DNA of 64,000 bases. Source: JANLYC01 sp963750495 (GTDB taxonomy: Bacteria > Actinomycetota > Actinomycetes > Propionibacteriales > Nocardioidaceae). Position 1 is the stretch's first letter, and every line of letters begins with the position of its first letter. Shown piece after piece: positions 52,416 to 61,319 of the stretch. A program made the translations under genes and the position numbers. The DNA is taken from the NCBI GenBank assembly GCA_963750495.1, contig CAVVQV010000006.1, positions 434,001 through 498,000 on the forward strand, read 5' to 3'. The notes under the pieces were generated by a model, which was not told where the DNA came from, made no database searches, and worked only from the letters and a program-made list of their open reading frames with translations.

Positions 52416-53846
52416 ATGAGACCACGCCTCCTTGCTCTCGGCGCCGCGTCGACGGCGCTCGTGTTGGCTGTCGGAGCCGTCACCGGCCAGGCCGCCACCG
52501 CACCCCCGACCCAGCGGTATGCCGATGGCCCCACCGGGATCGGCGACCCCTACTACCCGGCCGATGGCAACCCCGGCTACAACGTCCGTAGCTACCACGT
52601 CTCGCTCGACTACTTCCCGACAAAGAAGACGATCGCCGCAACCACGGTGGTCCGCGCCGTGGCCACCGCACGGCTCACGTCCTTCGACTTCGACTTCGAA
52701 CACCTCAAGGTCAGGGCTCTGACGGTCAACGGTCGCGCTGCCTCCTGGCGACGAGCGGGCGCACACGAGCTGGTCGTGACCCCGGCGCGTCCCGTCCGCA
52801 AGCACCAGCCGTTCCTGGCCCGGGTGACCTACCACGGCAAGCTGAGCTACGTCCTCGACGGCGGCGAGCCCAGCGGATGGCTCTCGGCCCGGACTCTCGG
52901 CAGCGGCTACCTCATGGGCGAGCCGCATGGCTGTGCACTCTGGTACCCCTGCAACGACCACCCGACCGACAAAGCCCGCTTCTCGCTGATGGCGACGGTG
53001 CCCCGACCACTGGCCGTCGCCTCGGTCGGGGACCAGGGGCGCACGACCTCCGCCACGCGCAACGGTGTCGCCGTCCGCACCTATCGGTGGCGCCTCACCG
53101 AGCGCACCGCCACCTATCTGACGGGCATGTACATCGACAGGCTGACGTTCGAGCGCTCCCGGCTGGCGGACGGCACGAAGGTCATCTCGGCGTACGGGCC
53201 GCGGCCCGGTCTGGCGCCACAGCGCGAGGGCAGGCTGCCCGAGATCCTGCGCGTGCTCTCGCGGCGGTGGGGACCCTACCCGGCGCCGCAGGCCGGCGGC
53301 ATCTTCATCAGTGACGCCATCCCCTACGAGCTGGAGACTTTCACGCGGCCGATGTACTCGAGGTACACCCCCGTGACCACGATCGTGCACGAGAACGGGC
53401 ACCAGTGGTGGGGTGACAACGTGTCCCTGCGCCGGTGGAAGGACATCTGCCTCAACGAGTGCCTCGCGTCCTACTCCGAGTGGCTCTGGGACGAGCACAA
53501 CGGAGTCGACCTCGACCAGCGTTATCGCCGGCTCGTCCGCCAGTACGGCGACCACCTGTTCCGCGGCAAGCTCTACGACATGGGAGCCGGTCACGAGTTC
53601 GACAACCCGGTCTATGTGAAGGGCAAGTTCTTCGTGCACGCCTTGCGCAACAAGATCGGCGACGTCAGGTTCTTCCGAGCGATGCGGGCAATCCAACGGG
53701 ACAAGGCGGTCGGCAATCTCTCGATGAACGGACTGCGCGACCAGCTCGAGCGCCGTACCGGGGTCGACCTCACGACGTTCTGGCGCCAATGGATCTACCA
53801 GCACGACCGCCCCTCCGACGCAAACCTCTTCCCCGGAGACCTCTGA
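52416..53846 (+). CDS. M1 family metallopeptidase, secreted paralogue
   Basis: 476 residues. A Sec-type signal of about 27 residues (LLALGAASTALVLAVGAVTGQA) has no lipobox, unlike its upstream paralogue. HENGH is at 325-329 and E348 completes the zinc site; the GAMEN position reads YELETF. Most of the protein aligns with the upstream gene (GIGDPYY start, EPHGCALWYPCNDHPTDKA, LNECLASYSEWLWDEH). ATG at 52416 has GAGGG 4 nt upstream. It ends 2 nt before the convergent BtuF-like gene. Confidence 0.9.
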   Translation: MRPRLLALGAASTALVLAVGAVTGQAATAPPTQRYADGPTGIGDPYYPADGNPGYNVRSYHVSLDYFPTKKTIAATTVVRAVATARLTSFDFDFEHLKVRALTVNGRAASWRRAGAHELVVTPARPVRKHQPFLARVTYHGKLSYVLDGGEPSGWLSARTLGSGYLMGEPHGCALWYPCNDHPTDKARFSLMATVPRPLAVASVGDQGRTTSATRNGVAVRTYRWRLTERTATYLTGMYIDRLTFERSRLADGTKVISAYGPRPGLAPQREGRLPEILRVLSRRWGPYPAPQAGGIFISDAIPYELETFTRPMYSRYTPVTTIVHENGHQWWGDNVSLRRWKDICLNECLASYSEWLWDEHNGVDLDQRYRRLVRQYGDHLFRGKLYDMGAGHEFDNPVYVKGKFFVHALRNKIGDVRFFRAMRAIQRDKAVGNLSMNGLRDQLERRTGVDLTTFWRQWIYQHDRPSDANLFPGDL

Positions 53847-53848
53847 CG

Positions 53849-54739
53849 TCAGCGCAGGCGCGCCGCGATCCCTTCGTCCGGAGCACCGAAGACCTCGGGA
53901 TGGGCGATGGCGGCCAGTGCCTCGACGCCGTCGACCAGTCGCGGGCCCGGACGCGCGAACGACGCGTTGGCGTCGACGGCCCAGAGCGGTACGCCGTCGG
54001 GCAGGACACCTGCGGCGAGCAGCCCCTCCGCCAGGTCGCTCGACGCCGGCAGACCGAAACCGCACGGTGCCGACACGATGAGATCGGGCCGGCTCGCAGT
54101 GACGTCCGCCCACGTCGTCCGGAACGACTTCGCACCCGCCGACCCCAGCGTGGAGACCGCCCCCGCCCGCTCGACCATCTCCGGGACCCAATGGCCGGGG
54201 GCGAACGGCGGCTCGGTCCACTCCAGCACCAGCAGCCGCGGCCGGGCAAGACCGGTGGCAGCCGCTTCGACGGCCGCCAACCGACCGCGCAACGCGGCGA
54301 CCAGGTCGGCCGCCGTCGCCTCCGTGCCACTGACCTTGCCGAGCTCCTCGACCGATGCGAACACCTCCTCGAGCGAGTGCGGGTCGATCGTCACCACCTC
54401 GGCGCGGCACCCGAGGTGAGCCAACGCGTCATCGACCACCGACACGTCGACAGCACACACGGCGCACAGGTCCTGCGTCACGACGACGTCGGCGTCGAGG
54501 TCGGCGAGCGCACCCTCGTCGAGGTGGTAGAGGTCCTCTCCCGCGGCGAGCCGTTCGGCCACGGCAGCGTCGATCGCCGCCGGGCCGAGACCCTCGGGCA
54601 GGCTGCTGGTCGAGACGATCGTGCGTGTGCGCGCCTCAGCCGGGTAGTCGCACTCGAACGTCACGCCGACGACATCGGGACCCGCACCGAGGGCGAAGAG
54701 GATCTCCGTCGTCGAGGGAAGCAGCGAGACGATGCGCAT
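53849..54739 (-). CDS. BtuF-like cobalamin/metal-chelate-binding protein, no signal peptide
   Basis: 296 residues of the periplasmic-binding (TroA/BtuF) fold: MRIVSLLPSTTEILFALGAGPDVVGVTFECDYP, VVTQDLCAVCAVD, then RLLVLEWTEPPFAPGHWVPEMVERAG. There is no signal peptide or lipobox, so unlike BtuF it should stay in the cytoplasm; this subgroup is usually annotated cobalamin-binding but its role is untested. No BtuCD genes are near. ATG at 54739 is 6 nt after TAACCT (54751-54746), a leaderless start. Confidence 0.83.
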   Translation of the reverse strand: MRIVSLLPSTTEILFALGAGPDVVGVTFECDYPAEARTRTIVSTSSLPEGLGPAAIDAAVAERLAAGEDLYHLDEGALADLDADVVVTQDLCAVCAVDVSVVDDALAHLGCRAEVVTIDPHSLEEVFASVEELGKVSGTEATAADLVAALRGRLAAVEAAATGLARPRLLVLEWTEPPFAPGHWVPEMVERAGAVSTLGSAGAKSFRTTWADVTASRPDLIVSAPCGFGLPASSDLAEGLLAAGVLPDGVPLWAVDANASFARPGPRLVDGVEALAAIAHPEVFGAPDEGIAARLR

Positions 54740-54795
54740 GTCGTCAGGTTAGTGGGCTGTTCAGCCGACGCCGACCGCGCCGGTATCGTGCCCGC

Positions 54796-55125
54796 ATGAG
54801 CCACGTGACGACGCATGTGCTGGACACGGCCTTGGGGCGCCCCGCCGTCGGAGTGACGGTGGTGCTCGAGCACGACCTCGCCGATCCGCCGGCGGTCGCC
54901 ACGGGGCAGACCGATGACGACGGTCGGGTCGTCGACCTCGGGCCGGACAGGCTCGAGCCGGGCACCTACCGGCTGCGCTTCCACACCGGCGCCTACTTCG
55001 CCGAGATCGGCGTACCGACGTTCTTCCCGGAGGTGTCGATCACCTTCGAGGTGACCGGTGGCGAGCACTACCACGTGCCGGTGCTGCTGAGCCCCTACGC
55101 GTTCTCGACGTATCGCGGCAGCTGA
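54796..55125 (+). CDS. uraH: 5-hydroxyisourate hydrolase
   Basis: 109 residues, transthyretin-like. The N-terminal THVLDTALGRPAVGV and C-terminal tetrapeptide YRGS are the diagnostic signatures; the active-site His and Arg lie in these segments. Catalyses the second step of urate breakdown to allantoin. ATG at 54796 is 6 nt after TATCGT (54784-54789). It stands alone without uricase or OHCU decarboxylase in the window, but the next gene encodes malate synthase, which would consume glyoxylate from ureide breakdown. Confidence 0.93.
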   Translation: MSHVTTHVLDTALGRPAVGVTVVLEHDLADPPAVATGQTDDDGRVVDLGPDRLEPGTYRLRFHTGAYFAEIGVPTFFPEVSITFEVTGGEHYHVPVLLSPYAFSTYRGS

Positions 55126-55165
55126 GCCGCACACGCATCACCTACCGCCGCTAACCGGATGAAGG

Positions 55166-55183
55166 TCCCCGCATTTGCGGGGA
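55166..55183 (+). other. Hairpin upstream of malate synthase
   Basis: TCCCCGC-ATTT-GCGGGGA forms a perfect 7-bp stem in the 85-nt gap between uraH and the malate synthase gene. It may end uraH transcription. It resembles the stem of type I-E CRISPR repeats but is single. Confidence 0.55.
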
Positions 55184-55210
55184 GCGACATGGCGGACAAC
55201 GATGGGTCAC

Positions 55211-56818
55211 ATGACTGATCTGAGTGGTGTCGAGATCCGTGCCCCCCGTGACGAGCCGAGGCAGGACGAGATCCTGACGCCGCAGGCGTTGGCCTTCGTC
55301 GCCGACCTCCAGCGCATGTTCGGTGGCCGCCGCGACGAGCTCATGCGGGCACGCATCGACCGTCGGAGGACGGTGAGCGAGACCGGCGTGCTCGACTTCC
55401 TCGACGAGACCCGCGACGTGCGTGAGTCCGACTGGCAGGTCGCCGCCGCTCCCGTAGCCCTGCAGGACCGACGCGTCGAGATCACCGGCCCCACCGACGC
55501 CAAGATGGCGATCAACGCCCTCAACTCAGGAGCCAAGGTCTGGCTCGCCGACCTCGAGGACGCCAACACCCCGCACTGGAACAACGTGATCGAGGGCCAG
55601 GTGTCGCTGTACGACGCGCACCGCCACCAGCTCTCGTTCACGGCTGGAGAAGGCAAGGAGTACGCCCTCAACGAGGGGGAGCTGGCGGTCCCGGTCGTCC
55701 GACCGCGTGGTTGGCACCTACCCGAGAAGCACGTGCTGGTCGACGGTGAGCCGATGGTCGGCGCGTTGCTCGACTTCGGTCTGCACTTCTTCCACAACGC
55801 CGACGAGCTGCTGCAGCGCGGCCTCGGTCCGTACTACTACTTGCCGAAGATGGAGAGCCACCTCGAGGCACGGCTGTGGAACGACGTCTTCACCCATGCG
55901 CAGGACGTGCTCGGGATCCCGTACGGCAGTGTGCGTGCCACCGTTCTCATCGAGACCATCACGGCTGCCTTCGAGATGGACGAGATCCTCTTCGAGCTGC
56001 AGGAGCACGCGTCGGGCCTCAACGCTGGCCGCTGGGACTACCTGTTCAGCATGATCAAGTACTTCCGCGACGCAGGCGACGCGTTCGTACTCCCCGATCG
56101 GGCCGCGGTCGCCATGACCCAGCCGTTCATGCGCGCGTACTCCGAGCTGCTGGTCGCGACCTGCCACCGCCGTGGTGCCTTCGCGATGGGTGGCATGGCA
56201 GCGTTCATCCCGAGCCGTCGCGATCCCGAGGTCAACGAGGCGGCGCTCGAGAAGGTGCGCGCCGACAAGGAACGCGAGGCCGGCGATGGGTACGACGGCT
56301 CGTGGGTCGCCCACCCCGACCTGGTCCCGATCTGTCGGGAGGTCTTCGACAGCGTGCTCGGCGACCAGCCGAACCAGGTGAGCCGCAAGCGTGACGACGT
56401 CTCGGTGGCAGCCGCTGACCTGCTCAACATCGCAGCCACCACGGGGGCCATCACCCGGGCCGGAGTCCGCGGCAACATCTCGGTTGCCCTGCGCTACATC
56501 GTCTCGTGGCTGCTCGGCACGGGGGCGGCGGCGATCGACAACCTCATGGAGGACGCAGCCACCGCCGAGATCTCGCGCAGCCAGCTGTGGCAATGGACGC
56601 ACGCGGGGAGCAAGACCGAGGAAGGCATCGCGATCAGCGCGGAGAACGTGCGGACCGTCGTCGACGAGGTGTACGCCGAGCTGAGCATCACCTGGGCCGA
56701 CCAGCCGGAGACCATGAAGGCTCTCGACCAGGCGCGCGCGCTCTTCGAACGGGTCGCGCTGGACGACGACTTCGTCGACTTCCTGACCCTCCCGGCCTAC
56801 GAGGAGTACGTCGACTGA
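55211..56818 (+). CDS. aceB: Malate synthase A
   Basis: 535 residues. Condenses glyoxylate and acetyl-CoA to malate. Diagnostic parts are AINALNSGAKVWLADLEDANTPHWNN, RPRGWHLPEKHV, ATVLIETITAAFEMDEILFEL and the MGGMAAFIPSRRD loop; catalytic aspartate region WDYLFSMIKYFRDAG. ATG at 55211 is 7 nt after AACGAT; ATG at 55202 would add three residues. The pairing with uraH hints at ureide-derived glyoxylate rather than only the glyoxylate shunt; isocitrate lyase is not in the window. Confidence 0.94.
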   Translation: MTDLSGVEIRAPRDEPRQDEILTPQALAFVADLQRMFGGRRDELMRARIDRRRTVSETGVLDFLDETRDVRESDWQVAAAPVALQDRRVEITGPTDAKMAINALNSGAKVWLADLEDANTPHWNNVIEGQVSLYDAHRHQLSFTAGEGKEYALNEGELAVPVVRPRGWHLPEKHVLVDGEPMVGALLDFGLHFFHNADELLQRGLGPYYYLPKMESHLEARLWNDVFTHAQDVLGIPYGSVRATVLIETITAAFEMDEILFELQEHASGLNAGRWDYLFSMIKYFRDAGDAFVLPDRAAVAMTQPFMRAYSELLVATCHRRGAFAMGGMAAFIPSRRDPEVNEAALEKVRADKEREAGDGYDGSWVAHPDLVPICREVFDSVLGDQPNQVSRKRDDVSVAAADLLNIAATTGAITRAGVRGNISVALRYIVSWLLGTGAAAIDNLMEDAATAEISRSQLWQWTHAGSKTEEGIAISAENVRTVVDEVYAELSITWADQPETMKALDQARALFERVALDDDFVDFLTLPAYEEYVD

Positions 56819-56908
56819 CGGGTCCCGCCGCGCCGGGGATCGCCGCAGGTTGGGTGACGCGCAGACGGCACACGTCGACCGGCTCCCCAGACCTGGCAGC
56901 ATGAGCGC

Positions 56909-57715
56909 ATGACGGAAAGCAAACCGGTCGAGAGCTGGCTCACCGATATGGATGGCGTGCTGGTGCGCGAGGATCGCGCGATCCCCGGCGCCGCCGAGTT
57001 CGTCGACACCCTGCAGCGCTCGGGTCGCAAGTTCCTGGTGCTCACCAACAACTCGATCTTCACGCCTCGTGACCTGCGTGCCCGCCTGCTCGCTGCGGGC
57101 ATCGACGTGCCGGAAGCCGCCATCTGGACCTCGGCTCTGGCAACGGCGCAGTTCCTCGACCAGCAGCGCAAGGAGGGTTCGGCCTACGTCATCGGTGAGG
57201 CCGGTCTGACCACAGCCGTGCACGAGATCGGGTACGTCCTCACGACGCGGAATCCTGACTATGTCGTGCTGGGCGAGACGCGCACCTACTCCTTCGAAGC
57301 CATCACGACGGCCATCCGGCTCATCGATGCCGGCGCCCGTTTCATCGCCACCAACCCCGACGTGACGGGTCCGTCGCCGGAGGGACCGCTGCCGGCTACC
57401 GGATCCGTCGCTGCGCTGATCACCAAGGCGACCGGTGTCCAGCCCTACTTCGTCGGCAAGCCCAACCCGCTCATGATGCGGAGTGCGCTCAACCAGATCG
57501 AGGCGCACAGCGAGACCACGGTGATGATCGGCGACCGCATGGACACCGACGTGATCTCAGGCCTCGAGGCCGGGATGCGTACCGTGCTCGTGCTGTCGGG
57601 GTCGACGCACGAGCACCAGGTCGACCGCTTCCCGTATCGGGCGACGCGTGTCGTCGACTCGGTCGCGGACCTCGTCGACCTCGTCAACCAGCTCGATCCA
57701 GGGTCTTTCGGTTGA
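56909..57715 (+). CDS. HAD-IIA family phosphatase (NagD-like)
   Basis: 268 residues. HAD motif I is SWLTDMDGVLVRED (nucleophile Asp in DMDG), motif II VLTNNS, the C2 cap lies between, motif III is the lysine in VGKPNP, and motif IV is MIGDRMDTDV. NagD relatives dephosphorylate nucleotides or small sugar phosphates; substrate unknown. ATG at 56909 is 6 nt after CAGCAT (56897-56902). Confidence 0.9.
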   Translation: MTESKPVESWLTDMDGVLVREDRAIPGAAEFVDTLQRSGRKFLVLTNNSIFTPRDLRARLLAAGIDVPEAAIWTSALATAQFLDQQRKEGSAYVIGEAGLTTAVHEIGYVLTTRNPDYVVLGETRTYSFEAITTAIRLIDAGARFIATNPDVTGPSPEGPLPATGSVAALITKATGVQPYFVGKPNPLMMRSALNQIEAHSETTVMIGDRMDTDVISGLEAGMRTVLVLSGSTHEHQVDRFPYRATRVVDSVADLVDLVNQLDPGSFG

Positions 57716-57725
57716 CGTTGACAAC

Positions 57726-57746
57726 GAACCGGCAACAACCCGGTTC
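57726..57746 (+). terminator. Hairpin after the HAD-IIA gene
   Basis: GAACCGG (57726-57732) pairs with CCGGTTC (57740-57746), loop CAACAAC, 10 nt after the stop. A moderately AT-rich stretch with TTTTG follows at 57754. Confidence 0.55.
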
Positions 57747-57862
57747 ACCACGCGTTTTGATGCTTCCACCTTGATCCTCCGCCGTGCTTGAATGATCACG
57801 GTCTGTCGCGCGTCTGTGACAGGCCGACTTATTCGGGGGATCCACTTACTGCAGGGGGAAAC

Positions 57863-59401
57863 ATGAAAAGGATGGCTACGGCCCTACGCCGGAGTGTGCT
57901 CGTCGGCGTCGCGGTGACGCTCGCCGTCACGACCGTCACGACGGCAGCACCCGGTCAACAGCAAGGCGGGACGGCCACGGCTCTTGCGCCTTCGTCGATG
58001 CTGCGCCTGACCAGCGCGACCTCGAACGTCACGCTCGAGCGCTACCGTCAGCGCGTCTACCTCAATCTCGGCATCTATGCCGCCGCGGGTGATCAGCCCT
58101 TCGAGATCAGGGCGCACCGCTACGCCTGGGACCAGCCGATCCAGGCGTTCCTCGAGATGCCCGGTGGTGGCGAGGTCGCGCTGCCGGACGGGGCCATGGA
58201 GAACTTCTCGCGGGTGCGGCACTTCTTCCACCTGACCATCACTGACTCAACCGGCAACACTGTCCTGGACCGGTATCCCGGTTTCTGCCCGACCGGAGAG
58301 TCAGTCCGCATCGACCCGAACGCACCGCACCCGACCAAGGCGTATCCGCCGTACTGCCCCTACAACCCGTACACACGGGGCGGTGTCTACGGGATCAGCC
58401 CCGGCCACGCGCTGCCGGCGATGGGCTACTACGGCAGCCGGGCCAAGCTGGATCTCGGTGACTACACGGCCACGCTGACGATCAGGGCCAAGTACGCCTC
58501 CTTGATGGGGATCAGCCCAGCGGACCGCACCAGCGCGGTCACCGCTCACGTGGTCGACGGCACCAGCTGTGTGGGCGCGTCGCCGGCCGCGGGATGTATC
58601 CGGGCCAAGTCGTCGGCCGCACCGTCCTCCGCCGCACCGGGACAGGGTTCGAGCATCGTGCCCCGTCGCGTGTCGGCGCACCAGGGGATGAGCCGCGCGT
58701 CGGCCGTTCCCCCGTCGACCCCGCTTCCCGATCTGCGCAGTCTGCCTGCGTACTCGATCAGGCTCGACAAGAAGGGGTTCGTCTCCTTCGCCGCCACCGT
58801 CTGGAACGCCGGGCCGTCACCCATGGTGGTCGACGGCATCCGCCGGCAGGGCGAGGACGTGATGGATGCATACCAGTACTTCTACGACGCTGACGGCAAC
58901 GAGGTCGGTCACGCGCCGGCCGGGTCGATGGAGTGGGACGCCCGGCACGGACACCAGCACTGGCACTTCCGTGACTTCGCTCAGTACCTGCTGCTCGACT
59001 CCAACAAGAACCTCGCCGTCCGCAGCCGCAAGGAAGCGTTCTGCCTGGCCAACACCGACGCCGTCGACTACACGGTGGACGGTGCCAACTGGAATCCTTA
59101 CAACACCGACCTGCACACGGCCTGCGGTGACTACAGCGCGCTGGGCGTGCGCGAGGTGCTCGACACCGGATCGGGTGACACCTACTACCAGAGCCTGCCG
59201 GGACAGTCCTTCAACGTGAAGAACCTGCCCAACGGTGTCTACTACATCGCCATCAAGGCGAACCTGAATCACGTCATGCAGGAGAGCAGCACGACCAACA
59301 ACGACAGCTACCGCAAGATCATCCTCAAGGGCACGGCAGACAACCGTCGCATCGTCGTGCCGCAGAAGGGGATCATCGATGAGACGCAGATCTACTACTG
59401 A
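57863..59401 (+). CDS. Secreted lysyl oxidase-like copper protein
   Basis: 512 residues. A signal of about 29 residues precedes a beta-rich N-terminal domain of about 230 residues, a Ser/Ala/Pro linker (about 245-285) and a C-terminal lysyl-oxidase domain. The histidine cluster HGHQHWH (362-368) matches the copper-binding motif, and YTVDGANWNPYNTDLHTACGDY holds the later conserved Tyr/Cys region. Bacterial members may oxidise protein lysines or other amines; substrate unknown. GCAGGGGG precedes the ATG. It stands alone. Confidence 0.85.
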   Translation: MKRMATALRRSVLVGVAVTLAVTTVTTAAPGQQQGGTATALAPSSMLRLTSATSNVTLERYRQRVYLNLGIYAAAGDQPFEIRAHRYAWDQPIQAFLEMPGGGEVALPDGAMENFSRVRHFFHLTITDSTGNTVLDRYPGFCPTGESVRIDPNAPHPTKAYPPYCPYNPYTRGGVYGISPGHALPAMGYYGSRAKLDLGDYTATLTIRAKYASLMGISPADRTSAVTAHVVDGTSCVGASPAAGCIRAKSSAAPSSAAPGQGSSIVPRRVSAHQGMSRASAVPPSTPLPDLRSLPAYSIRLDKKGFVSFAATVWNAGPSPMVVDGIRRQGEDVMDAYQYFYDADGNEVGHAPAGSMEWDARHGHQHWHFRDFAQYLLLDSNKNLAVRSRKEAFCLANTDAVDYTVDGANWNPYNTDLHTACGDYSALGVREVLDTGSGDTYYQSLPGQSFNVKNLPNGVYYIAIKANLNHVMQESSTTNNDSYRKIILKGTADNRRIVVPQKGIIDETQIYY

Positions 59402-59427
59402 TGCAGCTCTGATGCCCTGCTGATCAA

Positions 59428-60795
59428 CTAGGCACGCAGCGCTCCGACGACCTCGCCGAAGGCGGCCGTATGGCGGTCGACGTCCTCGGCCGAGGTCGTC
59501 GGGCACATCAGGGCCATGTTGTGGAACGGCGTCATCAAGATCCCGCGGTTGGCCAACGCGAGGTGCAGGTAGCCGTCCAGCTCCTGGTCGTGTGCCGCAG
59601 CGGAGGAGTCGCCGTCACGAGGTGGGCTGGCCGCGAAGCGGTACTCCGTCCGCGCCCCCAGCTGGGTGATCGACCACGGCACGGCGTACTCGTCGATCAC
59701 GGACTGCACACCGGCGGTGAAGCGCGTGGACATGTCGATCATGTGCGCGAACGCCTCCTCGGTCAGCACCTCGGACAACGTCGCCCGCATGGCCGCCACC
59801 GACAGCGCGTTGCCGGCGAGCGTGCCGCCGACCCCACCCACGTCCTCGATATCGGCGTCGCCGGAGTTGGCCATGGTCTCGATGGTCGACGCGATGTCGT
59901 CGGTGATGCCGAACGCTCCGCACGGGATGCCGCCACCGATGCTCTTGCCGATCACCACGATGTCGGGCCGCAGGTCCCACGCGGCTGTAGCGCCGCCGGG
60001 GCCAGCCGAGAACGTGTGGGTCTCGTCGATCAGCAGCAAGGCCCCGTAGGTCGTCGCGAGGGCCCGCATCTCATGGTGGAAGTCGGGGTCCGGAAGCACG
60101 ATGCCGATGTTGGTCAAGGCGGGTTCGGCCACGATCACGGCAACATCACCGTGCGAGAGGGCGGTCTCGAGAGCCTCCAGATCGTTCCACGGGACAGCCC
60201 TGGTGGTCATCTCGGGTGGCACGGGTGGACCCACGTTGCCGGGTCGTGTGAGCGTCGAGCCCTCAGGCCCGGCGATCACGAACGTCTCATCGACCGAGCC
60301 GTGGTAGCTGTAGCTGAAGCAGATGATCTTGGGCCGACCCGTCACCGCGCGGGCAATGCGGATCGCCCACCGGTTGGCGTCGGTCGCCGACAAGGTGAAG
60401 GACCACAACGGCTGGCCGAAACGCCGAGCCAGCTCAGCACCGACCCAGGCCGCGTCAGGGGTGGGCAGCATCGTGGTGATGCCGCCGAGGTCCTTGATCC
60501 GTCGCTCGACGGCTCGCACCGTGGGCTCCGGCGAGTGGCCGGCCATGGCACCGGTGTCGCCCAGCGCGAAGTCGACGTACTCGAGCCCGTCGACGTCGAC
60601 GATCCGATTGCCTTGGGCCCGCTCGAACGACAGGGGGAAGCCGCCCGGCCACAGGTTCATCCAGGTCATCGGGACACGACCGAACAGGTGAGTCGCCTCA
60701 CCGTGCAACAGCCTGCTCGTGGGATGCAGCTGCTCGTATGTCGTCTGCTCCGAAGCAATTCGCTCCACCAGACACGCGCGGTCGATGTCGCGCAT
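59428..60795 (-). CDS. Class III PLP aminotransferase (glutamate-1-semialdehyde aminomutase-like)
   Basis: 455 residues. Fold I PLP enzyme: FALGDTGAMAGHSPEPTVRAV, FSYSYHGSVDETFV, the Asp motif LLIDETHTF and the PLP lysine in VVIGKSIGGGIPCGAFG. Similar to GSA aminomutase and to transaminases of secondary pathways; there are no hem genes nearby, so it is unlikely to be HemL. ATG at 60795 has GAGG 5 nt upstream; a GTG at 60849 preceded by CACTGT-N6 is an alternative leaderless start adding 18 residues. Confidence 0.83.
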   Translation of the reverse strand: MRDIDRACLVERIASEQTTYEQLHPTSRLLHGEATHLFGRVPMTWMNLWPGGFPLSFERAQGNRIVDVDGLEYVDFALGDTGAMAGHSPEPTVRAVERRIKDLGGITTMLPTPDAAWVGAELARRFGQPLWSFTLSATDANRWAIRIARAVTGRPKIICFSYSYHGSVDETFVIAGPEGSTLTRPGNVGPPVPPEMTTRAVPWNDLEALETALSHGDVAVIVAEPALTNIGIVLPDPDFHHEMRALATTYGALLLIDETHTFSAGPGGATAAWDLRPDIVVIGKSIGGGIPCGAFGITDDIASTIETMANSGDADIEDVGGVGGTLAGNALSVAAMRATLSEVLTEEAFAHMIDMSTRFTAGVQSVIDEYAVPWSITQLGARTEYRFAASPPRDGDSSAAAHDQELDGYLHLALANRGILMTPFHNMALMCPTTSAEDVDRHTAAFGEVVGALRA

Positions 60796-60893
60796 GGCCA
60801 CCTCACTCACGTCCGTCCCGCACACCTGGCCGTCCCCGCTGGAGATCACCCTGACACAGTGGAATGCACCACGTCGCGCAACCAGGAGAAGAC

Positions 60894-61298
60894 ATGCCCA
60901 CCGGACCCATGCCCGAAAAGATCAGGAACCTGCTCGAGCAGCCCAATCCTGCCGTCATCACGTCGCTGCGCCCGGACGGGCATCCTGTGTCGGTAGCGAC
61001 CTGGTACGTCCTCGACGGCGACCGGGTGCTCGTCAACATGGACGCCGGTCGCAAGCGGCTCGAATACCTGAGTCAGGATCCCCGGGTCTCGCTCACCGCC
61101 TTGAAAGAAGGCGATTGGTACACACACGTCAGCGTGCAGGGAAAGGTCGTCGAGATGCGTGACGACGAAGACCTGTCCGACATCGATCGGATCTCGCAGC
61201 ACTACCGGGGCCGCGCCTACCGCAACCGGGAGCGCAAACGCGTCAGTGCGTGGATCGAGATCGAGCGGTGGCACGGGTGGGGCGACGCCGACGACTGA
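60894..61298 (+). CDS. PPOX-class F420-dependent oxidoreductase-like protein
   Basis: 134 residues of the split-barrel FMN/F420 fold: NPAVITSLRPDGHPVSVATWYVLDGDRVLVNMDAGRKRLEYLSQDPRVSLTAL is the typical entry, with the GRKRLEYL helix shared by F420-dependent Rv1155-type proteins. F420 rather than FMN use is inferred from the subgroup. ATG at 60894 has GGAG 6 nt upstream. Confidence 0.82.
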   Translation: MPTGPMPEKIRNLLEQPNPAVITSLRPDGHPVSVATWYVLDGDRVLVNMDAGRKRLEYLSQDPRVSLTALKEGDWYTHVSVQGKVVEMRDDEDLSDIDRISQHYRGRAYRNRERKRVSAWIEIERWHGWGDADD

Positions 61299-61319
61299 GC
61301 ACGCTCGTCCGACGCTCGA

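Noticed and set aside
52311..54410. 699-residue minus-strand frame opposite the M1 peptidase gene and across the BtuF-like gene
   Set aside because: Arg/Gly-rich shadow that would overlap two well-supported genes.
55161..55192. Possible orphan type I-E CRISPR repeat (GTCCCCGC stem)
   Set aside because: Single copy, no second repeat or spacer nearby, no cas genes; the stem is explained as a simple hairpin.
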